A stretch of DNA of 64,000 nt from Epiperipatus broadwayi (GCA_028023455.1 JAQFVV010012536.1:2126001-2190000); one strand, 5' to 3'; positions 46,310 to 58,319 are shown, counted from the stretch's first letter. Program-made: numbers and translations. Notes: generated by a model not told the origin, from the letters alone.

Positions 46310-48355
46310 CCAGTAAGGATAGATAAAAAAAATAGTATATCTCTTGGAAACATTTAAGTATATATATTTAAAATTCAATGGAACTAAATTAGTAATAAAT
46401 AAAAAAAGTTCATTATTATTCTGGATATATTATTTATTTTGAGCCATACCAGCATGGATGTCAGTTTTATAAAGTTTTAGCTAAAAAAAAAAAAACGTTG
46501 CACGATGCATTTTTAATTGAAATAATAAGTGTGCTTTTTACTATGGAGAGAAATATATATCATATAAAGTAAATAAAGCAAGCCACAAATAAATTTTTAT
46601 TACTAGACAAAGAACAAAACAAGGATTATTGTTGTAGTAACTCAAATACCTAGCGAATCTTAGGATAAGCAGAATCTTCAAAAAATAAGGAAAAATAAAA
46701 ACATTATGATAAGTTTATGGAGTGTGGAACAACTAGAAGATTTAAAATTGTTCTTATACTTTAGCTGAGAGTTAAAACAGAACTTCTTTCTAATGTTAGT
46801 ATTTATATTTTTAATCGATGATTTGTTAGTATAATGGGGGGGGGGGGGAGAGAAAACTAATTTAATAAGGAATTAATTCAAGTGTTGTTATATTAATAGT
46901 TATTTAATAATTCGGTTAAGTTTAAAGATTATGAATCCTTTAAATAAATAAATATACTCGATATTTTAGTATGAAAGGGTATTTAAAATGATATATACAT
47001 ACTCCAAAGAGCAGGTTATATATACATGTACAAATGGATAAACTAAAAAAAACAATGATTTTGTTCTTATGTGAAAGATAAAAGTAGTAATTTTGTTTGC
47101 TTACCAACCTCCAGAATTATAACCCTATATTCTCATTTATTTTTTGTATTGTTACTTAATCATCAAGTACTACTATTATGTAGAGGTTAAACTAATGAAC
47201 CATGAATGGGAAAAAAAATGATTGTTTAATAAACTAAATATGTGATTTATAGTTCACATACATAGGGATAAATATCTCAACATATAATGGGAAATCATTA
47301 GTTTTGTTTGATAATAATACTCTAAAGATTAATTTTCTGTTGTTATTATTATTATAATATATATGTATTATTTTGTTATGTTATTTTAAATTTGATATTA
47401 ATGGAAATGTTTATTATCATTTGTAATGAATATTATTAAAATGATTGTTTTAAAGTTTTATTAAATTCCAATTGCTGCATATCTTTTCTGGGCTCATTTT
47501 CACCACATCACACAACTTAAAATGTACAGTCAAAATTAAAATGAAAAGTCAATTCAATTTAAAGCAAATCTAACAGTTTAAAAAGCATAAATCTCTTAGT
47601 AAAGATTTTTTTTTTTTACTTGTTACATGCTGCCTTGATCCCATAGGTCATTGATGACATTGCCAATTATTAAAATGTATTTATTAATATAAAATTAAAT
47701 GATACATTAGTTATTAGTGAAAGTATTAGTGTTAATCACAGTTTAGTTAATAATATTATTTTAATATTCAGTATTGAAGAACATACATATAAAGCTTAAC
47801 TATGAACTTAAATTATAAGCCTTTCTTAATTTGTACACTATCCATAGAAATCTGTAAAATCCCTCTTGATATTCCATAGGTAGTATGAAGAATTAATAAA
47901 TCAATGATTTTCCTGAGATCTCCTTATTATAAAATTATTCTTATAATTATTGCCAATCTTAATTATTAAACATAATATGAATCAAAGTTTATCTGTAATT
48001 ATCTAACAGATTAATTTAATGAGTGATTGAATTAAAACTTAATAGTTATAAATATAAAATAATATATTAGATATTACTGTTAGTCATGAGAGTATGTAGA
48101 TACTTAATAAGGAGGAGTATCTGGGTATTCTTATGCCATTGAACAAGTATTTTGTATTTGTTTAATGTTAAGGGGATGTGATCTGTTTATAGGTAAACGG
48201 GTCTCATATTGATTATATTTAAAACATATCTTATTTTAGAAATATTTACTCATGTCAAAGTAACATGGGATAAATACTAATCTTATCTAAATTCAATTGT
48301 TATAGTTAAAGAAAATGGTCGGGATATAGTAAGTTTATTAATAGAACCTAACCCG
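46310..48355. other. AT-rich region with G and T homopolymers
   Basis: A G run at about 46837-46847 and a T run at 47608-47618 are the only notable items. No ORF or repeat match. Confidence 0.4.
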
Positions 48356-48359
48356 AATC

Positions 48360-49460
48360 CAAGTAGGGCCTAATATAAGGGACTTGGAAACTTTGCTTAG
48401 GGTCATACCACCTATAGACAGGCCACAGTATATATACACACACAGAGGCAAAACTCTCCATACAGTAGCGCCACTCAGGGCAAGTCACAGTAATCAATGG
48501 ATGCAGGAAGGTTTGTGCACAAAATTCCTATCTAGTGCCTACTCATCCAACATCCCCAGACTAGTTTCTAGCTTTTGGCTTTCATCAGTGAGGCACCTTG
48601 GATCTAAGAACACTGCACCTAGATCTTAGGATCTAATGCAACCTCCCACAGCCACTTTTTACTTTTTTAGCTAACTGTAAAGCTTTGAATTCAAGATGAA
48701 AACACAATAATGTTTTCAATCTAAGTTCATTAGCTTGTATAATCATATAGATCTGAACTCCGGTCAGCATCCATACTTTTTGCTGTCTTTGATTCTTTAA
48801 TAACCACAGTCATTATAATCTAATTGGGCAGGATTGGTATTAAACCATCAAACATCAGATGATCACCATTCTTAAGCTTACACAAGCTGTTCACACACAG
48901 AGAAAACTCTCCATATAGTAGCGCCACTTAGTGCAAGCCAGAGCAATCAATGGATGTAGTGGTGCTCCTATATGGAGAGTTTTGTCTGTGTGTAAGCAAT
49001 GCTTGGTTTAATGCCAATCCTGCCAATAGAATTATGGTGACTGGTTATTAAAGAACCAAAGATACCAAAAAGTATGGATGATGAACTGAGTTCAGATCTA
49101 TATGACTATACAAGCTAATAAGCTTAGCTTGTAAACATGTGTTTTCATTTTGAACTCAAAGCTTTACTTAGCTAAAAAAGTAAAAGGTAGCTGCTGGAGG
49201 GTTGTATTAGATTTTAAGATCTAGGTGCAGTGCTCTCATATACAAGACTTCTCCCTGATAAAAGCCAAAAGCTAGAAACTAGTCTGGGGATATTGGATAA
49301 GTAGGCACTAGATAGAGATTTTGTGCACAAACCTTCCTGCATCCATTGATTACTTTGGTTTACACTGAGTGTCGCTACTATATGGAGAGTTTTGCCTTGT
49401 GTAAGCAGCTTGTGTGAGCATAAACAATGGTGATCATGTGATGTTTGATGGTTATAGTAT
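48360..49460. repeat. Giant inverted pair of repeat family A (copies 4a and 4b)
   Basis: 48360-48895 is family A in reverse orientation (GCGCCACTCAGGG, GTGCCTACTCATCCAACATCC, CTTAGGATCTAATGCAACC, TTCTTTAATAACCA). 48935-49460 is the same sequence forward (GGTTATTAAAGAACCAAAG, GATTTTAAGATCTAGGTGCAGTG, AGTAGGCACTAGATAGAG, GTGTCGCTACTATATGG, GATCATGTGATG). The centre holds a smaller hairpin between GAAAACTCTCCATATAG and CTATATGGAGAGTTTT. Total span is about 1.1 kb. Confidence 0.8.
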
Positions 49461-49482
49461 ATTTACTTTAATCTAGATGTAA

Positions 49483-49684
49483 TTAGAGGGAATTTGAACC
49501 CAGACTTTCAATTTCCCTTTAGCTATCCACTCTATTGCATATAACCAATACACATGACCACATACATGTGAAAAAGATAAATATGAAATACATCACATGT
49601 ATATGGTTATGTGTATGAGTTGTATAAGATGGAGTTTGATGACTAAAAGGAGCTTGAAAGTTTGAATTCAAAATTCCCTCTAAC
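49483..49684. repeat. Short foldback, arms about 90 bp
   Basis: TTAGAGGGAATTTGAA at the left pairs with TTCAAAATTCCCTCTAA at the right, and CATATAACCAATACACATGACCA with TGGTTATGTGTATGAGTTGTA-type sequence inside. It is related to the outer ends of the 34.2-kb palindrome, as if the middle had been deleted. Confidence 0.7.
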
Positions 49685-49934
49685 TAATTTACATATATAT
49701 TAACTGTTAAAAATATTAAATTTAAATGCATGACTTGCTGTTGGAATAGTTTTAATTTCAATTGTGATGTAAAAATGTTGCTATTCATTGATATCTCAAT
49801 TCATAGCTATAATGTTCACCTATCAGTGCATATATAATGTGAAGGAGTGATCAAAAGAGGAACCATTTTTGATAGTGATAGCTTGGACAGGTTTGCTGTT
49901 GTTTTCATTCAACCCACAGAACCCGTTTTAGTGG

Positions 49935-50045
49935 TTGCTGCACCCCAATATATCTTGGCTGTGGATTTCACTTCATTTATATAATGGAGATTCCATTTAC
50001 TAATTAATTTACATCTATATTAACCATTAATAATATTAAATTTAA
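49935..50045 (+). repeat. Dispersed repeat shared with 45210-45305
   Basis: Common blocks are TATATCTTGGCTGTG, CATTTATATAA, GAGATTCCATTTACTAATTAATTTACAT and TTAACCATTAATAATATTAAATTTAA. Its class is unknown. Confidence 0.6.
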
Positions 50046-50754
50046 GTACATATATATTATAATGTCACTCAGCATAGCAATCATGTACTCAATTATTAAA
50101 AATTATTTAATGTTCTTTTAGATTTAAAATATTATTTTGAATATGCATGTACGTGTGGCATGGTGAGATAGATAATAAGCATCTCGCATGGATAAATAAA
50201 ATGTATCATTTATTAAAATAAATTTTAATATAAAAAAAACATAAATCCATGTAAGACATCTTAAATTTAAAAAAAAAATGAAAAAATTATATTTTTTTGC
50301 GTGTGTTTTGAAGAAAATTTAATTTGATCAGATGTAATGATAGTAAATGAATCTACACACAATAATGAAAAGATAAAGTCTTCAATTTATTACTGCCTTT
50401 TAATTACTGATCGAGTGTATATTTGTAATTTTAAAAAAATATATAAAAGATTTTGATAAAAAAGAAAATATAAAGGGGTCACATTTTGGGAGGGATTATT
50501 ATTCATTCCTTCAATGTTTTAATTTGATCTAGACTGGGGAATTAAACAATATAAACTTTTTAGCTTTTGTAAATTTTTATCGCTAAAAAAATATTTTTCA
50601 CATTACTGTAGTTTCTGAAGAAAAAAAATCGTCTTTGTCAGAAACATGGGACAAAAGAATCACTTGTAGATATGGCCAGAGAATATCCATTTCTAGACAC
50701 TAAAGTGTACTAACTCTCCATACATTATGTAGATTTCTTCTGGAACTCCTGAAC

Positions 50755-51862
50755 TCATGGCTTTCATCATTATCAACCATTATCAGTCCATTGCAGAATG
50801 AAGGTCTCTCCAAGTTCAATCCATCTTCTCTGACTTCTAGCCTTTCTTCTCCACATCACCCCTACATTCTTTCTTATTTCATCCATTTATCTCACATTTG
50901 GTCTCTTTCTGCATCTTTTTAAATCTCTTGGAATCCAGTTTAAGATTTCAATTGTCCATCTATTATCTTTTCTAACAATATTTCAGCCAAACTCCACTTG
51001 TCTTTTAACTCTTTTAATGTTGTCAGTAACACCTTTTGTTCTCTTACCCATGTATTGTGTTTTTGATCTCTTCTTGTTACTCCTAACATGTATTTCTCCA
51101 TACTTCTTTGATTGGTTTGAAGTCTCTATATTTCTCTTCTATTAAGTGTCCAAGTCTCAGATCCATAAATAAAAATTGGTAAAACACATTTGTTAAAAAC
51201 CTTCCTTTTCAAACACCTAGGTATATTTCCTTTTAGTATTAAGTTATTTCTACCAAAAGCACTCCAACCAAGTTTAATTCTATGATTAATTTCATCCATT
51301 ATGTTTCCATCTGCAGTAATAATATGACCAAGATATTTGTAAATTGTTAACTTCTTCTAACTCATCATAATCAATCTTTATTTTCATCTTCTGAGAAAAT
51401 CTATTGAACATTACTTTAGTCTTGTTAGTGTTTACCTTTAGCCCTACTTTCTTACTTTCATCTGATAACTCTTACAATATTAGCTGAAGCTCTGAAGCAT
51501 TATTTGCAAAAACAACTACATCATTTGCACAATCAAAGTGACTTAAATAATCTTCATTTTCTTGTACTCCTTTAGCTTCCCATTTTAATCCACAAAATAC
51601 TTCTTGCAGCACTGCTGTAAAAAGTTTTAGAGATATGGAGTCACTCTGTCTTACACCCTTCTCATTGTTAACCTTCCAATTATTATTATGTAATCTAATT
51701 GTTGCTGTTGCATTTTTATAAATATTCTTCAGAATATGACAATAACCTGGGTCTATACCTTGATTATCCAATGCTTTAATCACTGAAGAAATGCTTATAC
51801 AATCAAATATCTTTTCATAATCTACAAATCCAAAACATAATGGCAGCTCATTTGTTGTTGTT
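50755..51862 (-). pseudogene. RTE-like LINE, longest copy of the family here
   Basis: The minus strand reads from motif A (FWICRL-type remnant of FVDYEKxFD at about 51830) through VIKALDNQGIDPGY, NATATIRLHNNNWKV, EKGVRQSDSISLKLFTAV (motif B with RQGD changed to RQSD), YLSHFDCANDVVVFANN (catalytic FADD changed to CAND) and ASELQLIL in a 103-codon open piece (51783-51472). After a stop come the thumb, YKYLGHIITADG-like and C-terminal GRP..RW.DEI....W segments, to the 3' end at about 50765 with an ATGATGAAAG tail. The catalytic changes show the copy is dead. Confidence 0.85.
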
Positions 51863-52111
51863 TTTTATAGATAGGATCATAATAAAATGAAAAAGAATAT
51901 CTGCAATAATGTGCATAACAATTTCAAATATGTATAATAAAAACTAGGAAATGACATACAAATCTAATGATCTGTTTTAATATTTTAAACTTAACAATCT
52001 AAAGAGCAGTATTTGTGAAAAAGTTGTACATCAAAATCTGACGGAAGAAAACAGTACTCAAAAATATGTTCAAGGATTATATCCAAAAAGCACAACCCAC
52101 AGCAGAATTAT

Positions 52112-52695
52112 TTAAACCATTATAGTTCCACTTCAGGATGAATATCTTTCCAAGATTAATCCACTTTCTTTGGTTTCTAGCTTTTCGTTTTCACATCACA
52201 CCAGCAAAGTTCCTTATTTCATCTGTCCATCTGTCACACTGTCACATTGCCTCTTTTTATATCTTTTGTAATCTCTTGCATACTAATTTAAACCTTTAAC
52301 TGTTTCATCTATTATTGTCTTTTCTAACAATATGCCCAGTTCAGTTTCATTAAAGTTTCTTAACTTTTTCAATGATATTAGTGGTATATGTTTGTTCTCT
52401 CATCCATATCTTTTATTTTTCAAGCTCTTTTGTTACATCTGAAATAGATTTTCCAGTCTGTGTGAATTTTTTGAAGTCTCTGAATTTCTCTTCTCTTAAA
52501 TGTCTAAAGTCTTACATTCCATAAGCAAGAACTTTTGTAAAATATGTATTTAAAAAAATTTCAAACATATAGCATATTTCCTTTTTAATACTAACTTATT
52601 TTATTAAAAGTACTCTGTCCACATTTAATTTATGATTATTTTCATTTATTATGTTCCCATATGTATTAATAATGTGACAAAAATATTTTGTAGTT
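52112..52695 (-). pseudogene. Eroded RTE-like LINE 3' portion
   Basis: Plus-strand marks parallel the previous copy: CAGGATGAATATCTTTCCAAG, CACATCACACCAGCAAAG, TTTCATCTGTCCATCTG and TCTTTTCTAACAATATGCCCAG. It breaks off at 52695, next to the TTAA of repeat family A copy 5. Confidence 0.7.
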
Positions 52696-52703
52696 AAAAC
52701 AGG

Positions 52704-53205
52704 TAAAACTCACTATATATATTCCCACACACAGCAAGCTAGAGTAATCAATGGATGCCAGAAGGCTTGTACATAAAATCCCCATCTACTGCCTACTCAT
52801 CCAATATCCCCTGACTAGTTTCTGGCTTATGGCCTTCATCAGTGAGGAGCCTTGGATCTGAGAGCACTGCATCTAGATCTTAGGATCTAATGCAACCCTC
52901 CAGCAACCACCTTTTATCTCCATTTAACTACAAAACTATGAGTCTTAAACTGAAAACACCTTAATGTTTTCAATCCAAGCCCATTAGCTTATATAGTCAT
53001 ATGGGTCTGAACCCAGTTCAGTACCCATACATCTTGCTGTTTTTGGTTCTTTAATAACCATATCCACCACTATCTTATTAGGCAGGATTGGTGTTAAACC
53101 AATAAACATCACATGACCATGTGGCAATATATATAGTAAGTTTTGCCTGTTTTAACAACAGTTATACACAAGCATAAGAGGAGGTAGTCATGTGATATTT
53201 TGTAA
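52704..53205 (-). repeat. Repeat family A, copy 5, with terminal inverted repeats
   Basis: The left end AAACAGGTAAAACTCACTATATATATTCCCACAC is the inverse of TGTGGCAATATATATAGTAAGTTTTGCCTGTTT at about 53111-53144, giving inverted termini of about 33 bp. The outermost bases extend to TTAA on both sides (TTAAAACAGG and CCTGTTTTAA). The body contains CTAGATCTTAGGATCTAATGCAACCC. This copy best defines family A as a non-autonomous DNA element of about 440 bp. A further piece, ACACAAGCATAAGAGGAGGTAGTCATGTG, lies outside the right terminus. Confidence 0.75.
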
Positions 53206-53809
53206 TTGTTAATTTCTGCTAATTCATTATTAATATATGTTTGAATATTTTAGTATTCATAAGCTTCAACAAAATAATTTTAGTGGATCTGCAAATGGGA
53301 AAGTTATTGGTGTCCCATAAAATTTCACATAATGGATTTACACTTTTTTCAAGTAGTAGTAGATTTTTTTGACTGAAATAGCTGAAAAAAATCCTACCAA
53401 GCAGATTATCTTCTCTCAGGTAATCAGCATAATAGTGATATCATCTTTTTATTTATATATATCATGATATTTTTTTGGGTAAATCATTTTTCATGAAAGC
53501 ATTCTAGTTAAATAATATTTGATCATTAGGGATTATCATGTTTCAAATTGTTTTTGTAGGACACTATCATCATTCAAAGTTATAATATTCAAATTTATAA
53601 AAAGTAGTCAGAAAAATAATTTTTAAGGAATTGAACAATGACTTAGAGTAAGAGGTTATTATCTTTGATAAAAAAAAATAGTTTATTATTTTTTTAGCAG
53701 CAATTTTCAAATGTTATTCTAATCTCATCCCAACTAATATATTACTATTATTGCTTTTACTACTACTACTATTATTATTATTACAATATAATATTAATAT
53801 TATCTATAT
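53206..53809. other. AT-rich spacer
   Basis: A TTA/CTA-type microsatellite lies near 53755-53785. Nothing else is recognised. Confidence 0.4.
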
Positions 53810-53970
53810 TTTTTATTAATTTTTACAATGCTTTTTTACAACTCACTATTGACAGTTTCGATTGCTCTATTAATCTTCTTCAGAAGTTCTGAAGCAGATT
53901 GCTGCGGCAATCGAAACTGTTAATAGTGAGTTGTAAAAAAGCATGATAAAAAGTAATAAAGAATATAGAA
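53810..53970. repeat. Inverted pair of hammerhead-like repeats, copies 3 and 4
   Basis: On the minus strand, 53883-53851 reads CTGAAGAAGATT..AATCGAAACTGTC with CTGAAGA, GAAA and GTC all intact. The plus strand at 53889-53921 reads CTGAAGCAGATTGC-TGCG-GCAATC-GAAACTGTT with a C for the last core A. The two share flanks (ACTCACTATT, TTTTTTACAAC) in opposite orientation with only a few bases between, forming a palindrome of about 150 bp. Confidence 0.7.
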
Positions 53971-55054
53971 GCTATTAATATTATATGGATTTGGCAATGC
54001 AATAAGAAAGACAAAATTATTATTATAACTACTATTATCTCCATTACTGACACATTATCAAAAATCATAGGTATTCTTATCATTTTGTTCAATTTATGAG
54101 TATAAGCACATACAAAATAAATCACGTAATTAAAATACTAAATCTATGAATATTTGATATAAATTGTTAAAAATATGAATTTATTTTTGTAATAACAAAA
54201 AAGTTATTTGTGACTGATCTAATTGAATTGCCTAGTTTTAAATTATTCCTAAACCAGAAGAAATATTAGGGATATTAATGTGATTTTTTTTTTTTAAAAA
54301 ATGACAGGTTAACAATACTTATTCTGTAAAAATACATTAAAATGGAAATTTGGAAAATCATAAAATAATGTTTAATGTATATAAATGTTATCATTACAGA
54401 AATGATATATATATGTGTGTGTGCGTGTGTTTGTGTGATTTAAAATTTATATGTATAGTGCGTTCCATTGAAAAGGTGACAAATTCACTATCGAAGCTGA
54501 CTGCATCACCATCTCTACTTTCTATAAAGTGATGCTTTAACCAAATCATTTAATATGCTTTATATTAAATCTAATTTTAATGAAACACAGAATAATTTCC
54601 TACCACTCCTATCCATTGTAATGTTTGCACTAATTTTTTTTTATCTTATTCCATGTTTATTTATCCAACTTCCCAAAAACTTAATCTGCTTTATAATTTT
54701 CTTTTCAATAATCTTCATTTCATTTAAGTACATTTATTTATATTCTAAATCTATTACCAGTTTCATTGATACTTCATGACGTTTTACTGATAACGTCACA
54801 AAATTTGATGCAATGAGCTCGTTCTACTTTATAAACTAATTTCTTCTCTAAAAGGCTCAGGAGTTCATAAGAAGTTTGTGCTTGCCACAGCTAAACCTTT
54901 CAGGATAATTCCATTTCTGTTAAAATGATAATCATTTAAGATATACAACATTTCTTTCTTATATTACTTTTTTTTTATCACTACATATTCTATAAGAAGA
55001 CTTTAAATCTTATAAATATTTTTTGGTTCACTGAATAAAATTTTCTAATAAATA
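53971..55054. other. AT-rich spacer with a SINE body fragment
   Basis: CTCAGGAGTTCATAAGAAGTTT at 54857 is the reverse complement of the body of the SINE units at 358-870. A 74-codon hydrophobic AT-rich frame at 54555-54779 is not supported as a gene. Confidence 0.45.
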
Positions 55055-55330
55055 TTAGACCAAGCATCCTAATTTACTCTCAAATGACTTTTCAAGATCA
55101 ATGTAACAAATATTAACCTCTTTTTTGGTCAATAATAATTTTAACATTGGAATTGTATTTTTTTGCTCCATGCCTTTTATTACCCAAATGTGTCCTCAGT
55201 CAAAAATACTTGTAATAATTAGAAGTTCGTCCGTTTATGTCCACCTTAGCTGCTTAAAAGTGTCCTCAGTCAAAAAAACTTGTAATTAATTAGAAATTCA
55301 TTGATTTAAAACCAACCAAATAACCTTAGT
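55055..55330 (-). pseudogene. Possible LINE reverse-transcriptase remnant
   Basis: The minus strand gives NTIPMLKLLLTKKEVNICYI followed by DLEKSFESKLG (about 55165-55070), which looks like the stretch before and through RT motif A (DLEKAFD). Upstream, a 55-65-bp segment (TCTAATTA.TTACAAG..TTTTTGACTGAGGACAC) is duplicated. Stops surround it and no other motif is readable, so this is tentative. Confidence 0.35.
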
Positions 55331-55834
55331 TGCTTAAAGAACTTGAAGTTAATTGTTTCAAAATCTCCATGTTCACTTAAATTGAATCTATTCTTCATAG
55401 AATCCTAGTAATTTAAATGAAAACTAAAGGTCAGTCTCATTAATTTTGTTAATTAAATTACAAATAAGTAATTGTTTCAAACCATATTCTCTCATGGCCC
55501 TCGGGTATTACGCTGTTGGAGGCAAAATGCTAATATCAAGAAATAATATCAATGCATATCAAGAGGATAGAGTCGTGATCAGCATGCCTTTGGTAATTTT
55601 TCTACCAAGATGAAGAAGCTGAAAGAAAATTGCTGCGCTTACATATTTTTGAATACATATCTTGTTTGTTTAAAGTAACAAACTAGTTTTAGAAGTGTTT
55701 ATCATCACAAAATATCAAAAACTATGAAAAGAAGCAAGTTAGATTTTTAAAAAGAAACATGAGATATTCATAGTTAAAAAAAAGAAAATAAAATGCATGG
55801 ACTTATAATAAATTGATAAGTAATAATTATATTA

Positions 55835-56545
55835 AAACAGGCAAAACTCACTATACGTACTGCCACACACTGCAAGCTAGAATAATCAATGGATGCCAGA
55901 AGGCTTGTGCATAAAATCCCCATCTAGTGCCTACTCATCCAATATCCCCAGACTAGTTTCCAGCTTGTGGCTTTTGTCAGTGAGGAGCCTTGGATCTGAG
56001 AGCACTGCACCTAGATCTAATGCAACCCTCTAGCAGCCACCTTTTATCTCCATTTAACTACAAAACTATGAGTCTTAAATTGAAAACACCTTAATGTTTC
56101 TAATCCAAGCTCATTAGCTTATATAGTCATATGGGACTGAACTCAGTTCAGTACCCATACATTTTGGTGTCATTGGTTCTTTAATAACCATAGCTACCAC
56201 TATCCTATTAGGCAGGATTGGTTTTAAGCCAATAAACATCACATGACCACCACTTCTTATGCTTGCTTGTAACTGTTTTAAATGGAGTTGAAAGGTGGCT
56301 GCTAGAGGGTTGCATTAGATCCTAAGATCTAGGTGCAGTGCTCTCAGATCTAAGGCTCCTCACTGACGAAGGTCACAAGCCAGAAACTAGTCTGGGGATA
56401 TTGGATGAGTAGGCACTATATGGGGATTTTATGCACAAGCCTTCTGGCATCCATTGATTACTCTAGCTTGCTGTGTGTGTCAATATGTATAGTGAGTTTT
56501 GCCTGTTTTAAAACACAAGCAAGCTTAAGAAGTTGGTAGTCATGT
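55835..56545. repeat. Repeat family A, composite inverted copy 6
   Basis: 55848-56250 is family A reversed (ACAGGCAAAACTCACTATA, CAATGGATGCCAGAAGGC, CACTGCACCTAGATCTAATGC). 56285-56520 is the first part again in forward orientation (GATCCTAAGATCTAGGTGCAGTG, CACAAGCCAGAAACTAGTCTGGGG, GAGTTTTGCCTGTTTT). CATCACATGACCACCACTTCTTATGCTTG in the centre is matched by the inverted CAAGCTTAAGAAGTTGGTAGTCATGTG at the right edge. The result is an alternating inverted structure. Confidence 0.8.
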
Positions 56546-57585
56546 GCCTAATAATTATATTAACATAAAAAAATGAGTTTATTTTTATGCACTTTATAAA
56601 TATGATGCTTTATATATCACAATTTTAAAATAGCTGACAGTTTTGACTTTTCAATAGTATTTCTCTGAACAATTTCTAAGATTTAAAAAATTGAGGTCTT
56701 GTCAGGTTGAACATCAATTGAAGATCTTTTATCTCTTGATTTTATTCCCACCACTGCAAGCTATCTAAATAAAAAAAAAAGGATTATTGCTTGGAAAGAG
56801 ATGAGAGATTTGATTTAGACACCTTCAGCTCTTTAATAAATAATGCTACAATTATACTAAATCGTACAGGATAACACAAGAATGATAGTTATAAATAGAT
56901 GCATGGAATGTAATAATTAAGAATATATCAAAATAAGAGTGATAAAAATTGAGAAAATATGGTTTAACTTTAATCAATTAATGATGCATATAAATGTGAA
57001 TGGATCCAAACTATCGATTGAAAACTTTTAGAATGATAGTTATTTCCTTTTCGTTATTGATGCTCGCGTATGCTCTATGCATTAAATATAATTATTTTAT
57101 CTATAATTTTAAATATACATTTATTTTTTAGAATTACTTAAGCAAAAAGTAATTATTCCAAATCTTATATTAATTTTTAACTGAAGTTTAAAGTATATGT
57201 CTGGACTATGAATGATATGATAATTTCTATTCTAATGACTGATGGGTTATGGTCATTAAGATATTTGCAGGAAGTGAACTGTGTCAGAGTTGTGAGTACA
57301 GAAAGTTTGACACTTATAAATCAAAGTGTAATTATTTACTATATATTTATGTTAAGTTTTACTAAGGTAGAAGTAAAAATATCCATGAACTCAGTGCTGG
57401 CACTAAGGCCAGAATAACCTGATAACTTTACTCTCCAATAAAAATGAAAATTGGAACTTATTTTTGACCTGATATTCCCCCAGCCCAAATATAATTCTCA
57501 GATCATGTGATGTGGTAGATAGGCATGCTAATCATTGTACCACACAGCCCTTGTATAGAGTTTATTAGAATATGAGTTACAAGCA
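56546..57585. other. AT-rich spacer with a tRNA-like remnant
   Basis: About 57500-57553 on the minus strand reads GGGCTGTGTGGTACAATGATTAGCATGCC, which resembles a tRNA A-box half. The B-box half is unconvincing. The 69-codon frame at 57208-57417 has no recognisable domain. Confidence 0.35.
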
Positions 57586-57589
57586 GCAG

Positions 57590-57760
57590 ACATTACTTTC
57601 GGATTAAAGTGGGAAGCAAAGAATGTAAAAATAAGTGAAGACTGTTTAAATCATTGATAATAATGTAGTTACTTTTATAAATAGTATATTTCTGGAAATG
57701 TTACAAAATTATCAGATAAATCCTAAAACGTAGGACTAAAGATAAATAATATATATAAAT
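57590..57760 (+). mobile_element. Short RTE-like RT fragment
   Basis: FGLKWEAKNVKISEDCLNH at about 57599-57655, then VVTFINS and LEMLQN, parallel the GLKWEAK...EDYLSHFDFADDVVVFAN..LQEML stretch at 33.2 kb, with the catalytic box eroded. Confidence 0.6.
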
Positions 57761-57764
57761 ATAT

Positions 57765-58319
57765 TTACAATAAAAATAATAATAATAATAATGGTAACAA
57801 ACTATTATAAACAATCCTTAAACTCACAGAAGCACTTTCGGTTAATTTCTTGAACCTGCCTCAACTGCCATTAAAATTCAAAAAGAAAACAAAGCGGAAG
57901 CAAACATCATCAATTCAAATTCCAGGAATTTCGTATTTTAATCTTAGCAGATTGCCTATTTATTAAATGCATTTTATTCCTATTTATAAAAATTGCCTCC
58001 TTAATTTTTCTTTTATTATGGTTTCTCTCTTCATGAAGAATTTTCACATTTTTAAAATCTAATTTAAATTTATAAAAGAAAAATTAAGGAGGCAATTTTT
58101 ATAAATAGGAATAAAATGTATTTAATAAATAGGCAATCTGCTAACATTAAAATACGAGATTCCTGGTTTGAATTGATGACATTTGCTTCCGCTTTGTTTT
58201 CTTTTTGAATTTTAATAGCAGTTGAGGCAGGTTCAAGAAATTAACTGAAAGTACTTCTGCAAATTTAAGGATTGTTTATAATAGTTTGTTACCATTATTA
58301 TTATTATTTTTATTGTAAT
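57765..58319. repeat. Long palindrome, arms about 250 bp, loop 54 bp
   Basis: The left arm (57765-58017) and right arm (58072-58319) are highly similar inverted copies. Examples: GGTAACAAACTATTATAAACAATCCTTAA against TTAAGGATTGTTTATAATAGTTTGTTACC, and CCTATTTATAAAAATTGCCTCC against GGAGGCAATTTTTATAAATAGG. No terminal motif of a known transposon was seen. An ATT/AAT microsatellite caps both outer ends. Confidence 0.85.

Noticed and set aside
46837-46847. G run as a regulatory G-quadruplex
   Set aside because: A single homopolymer run with no spaced G tracts. More likely replication slippage.
48384-48629. 81-codon frame inside repeat family A
   Set aside because: The frame is a by-product of the repeat. 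Other copies of family A are not open in the same frame.
54555-54779. 74-codon hydrophobic open frame resembling a membrane protein
   Set aside because: AT-rich DNA readily gives runs of Phe, Ile and Leu. There is no start context, no conservation evidence and no neighbouring gene.
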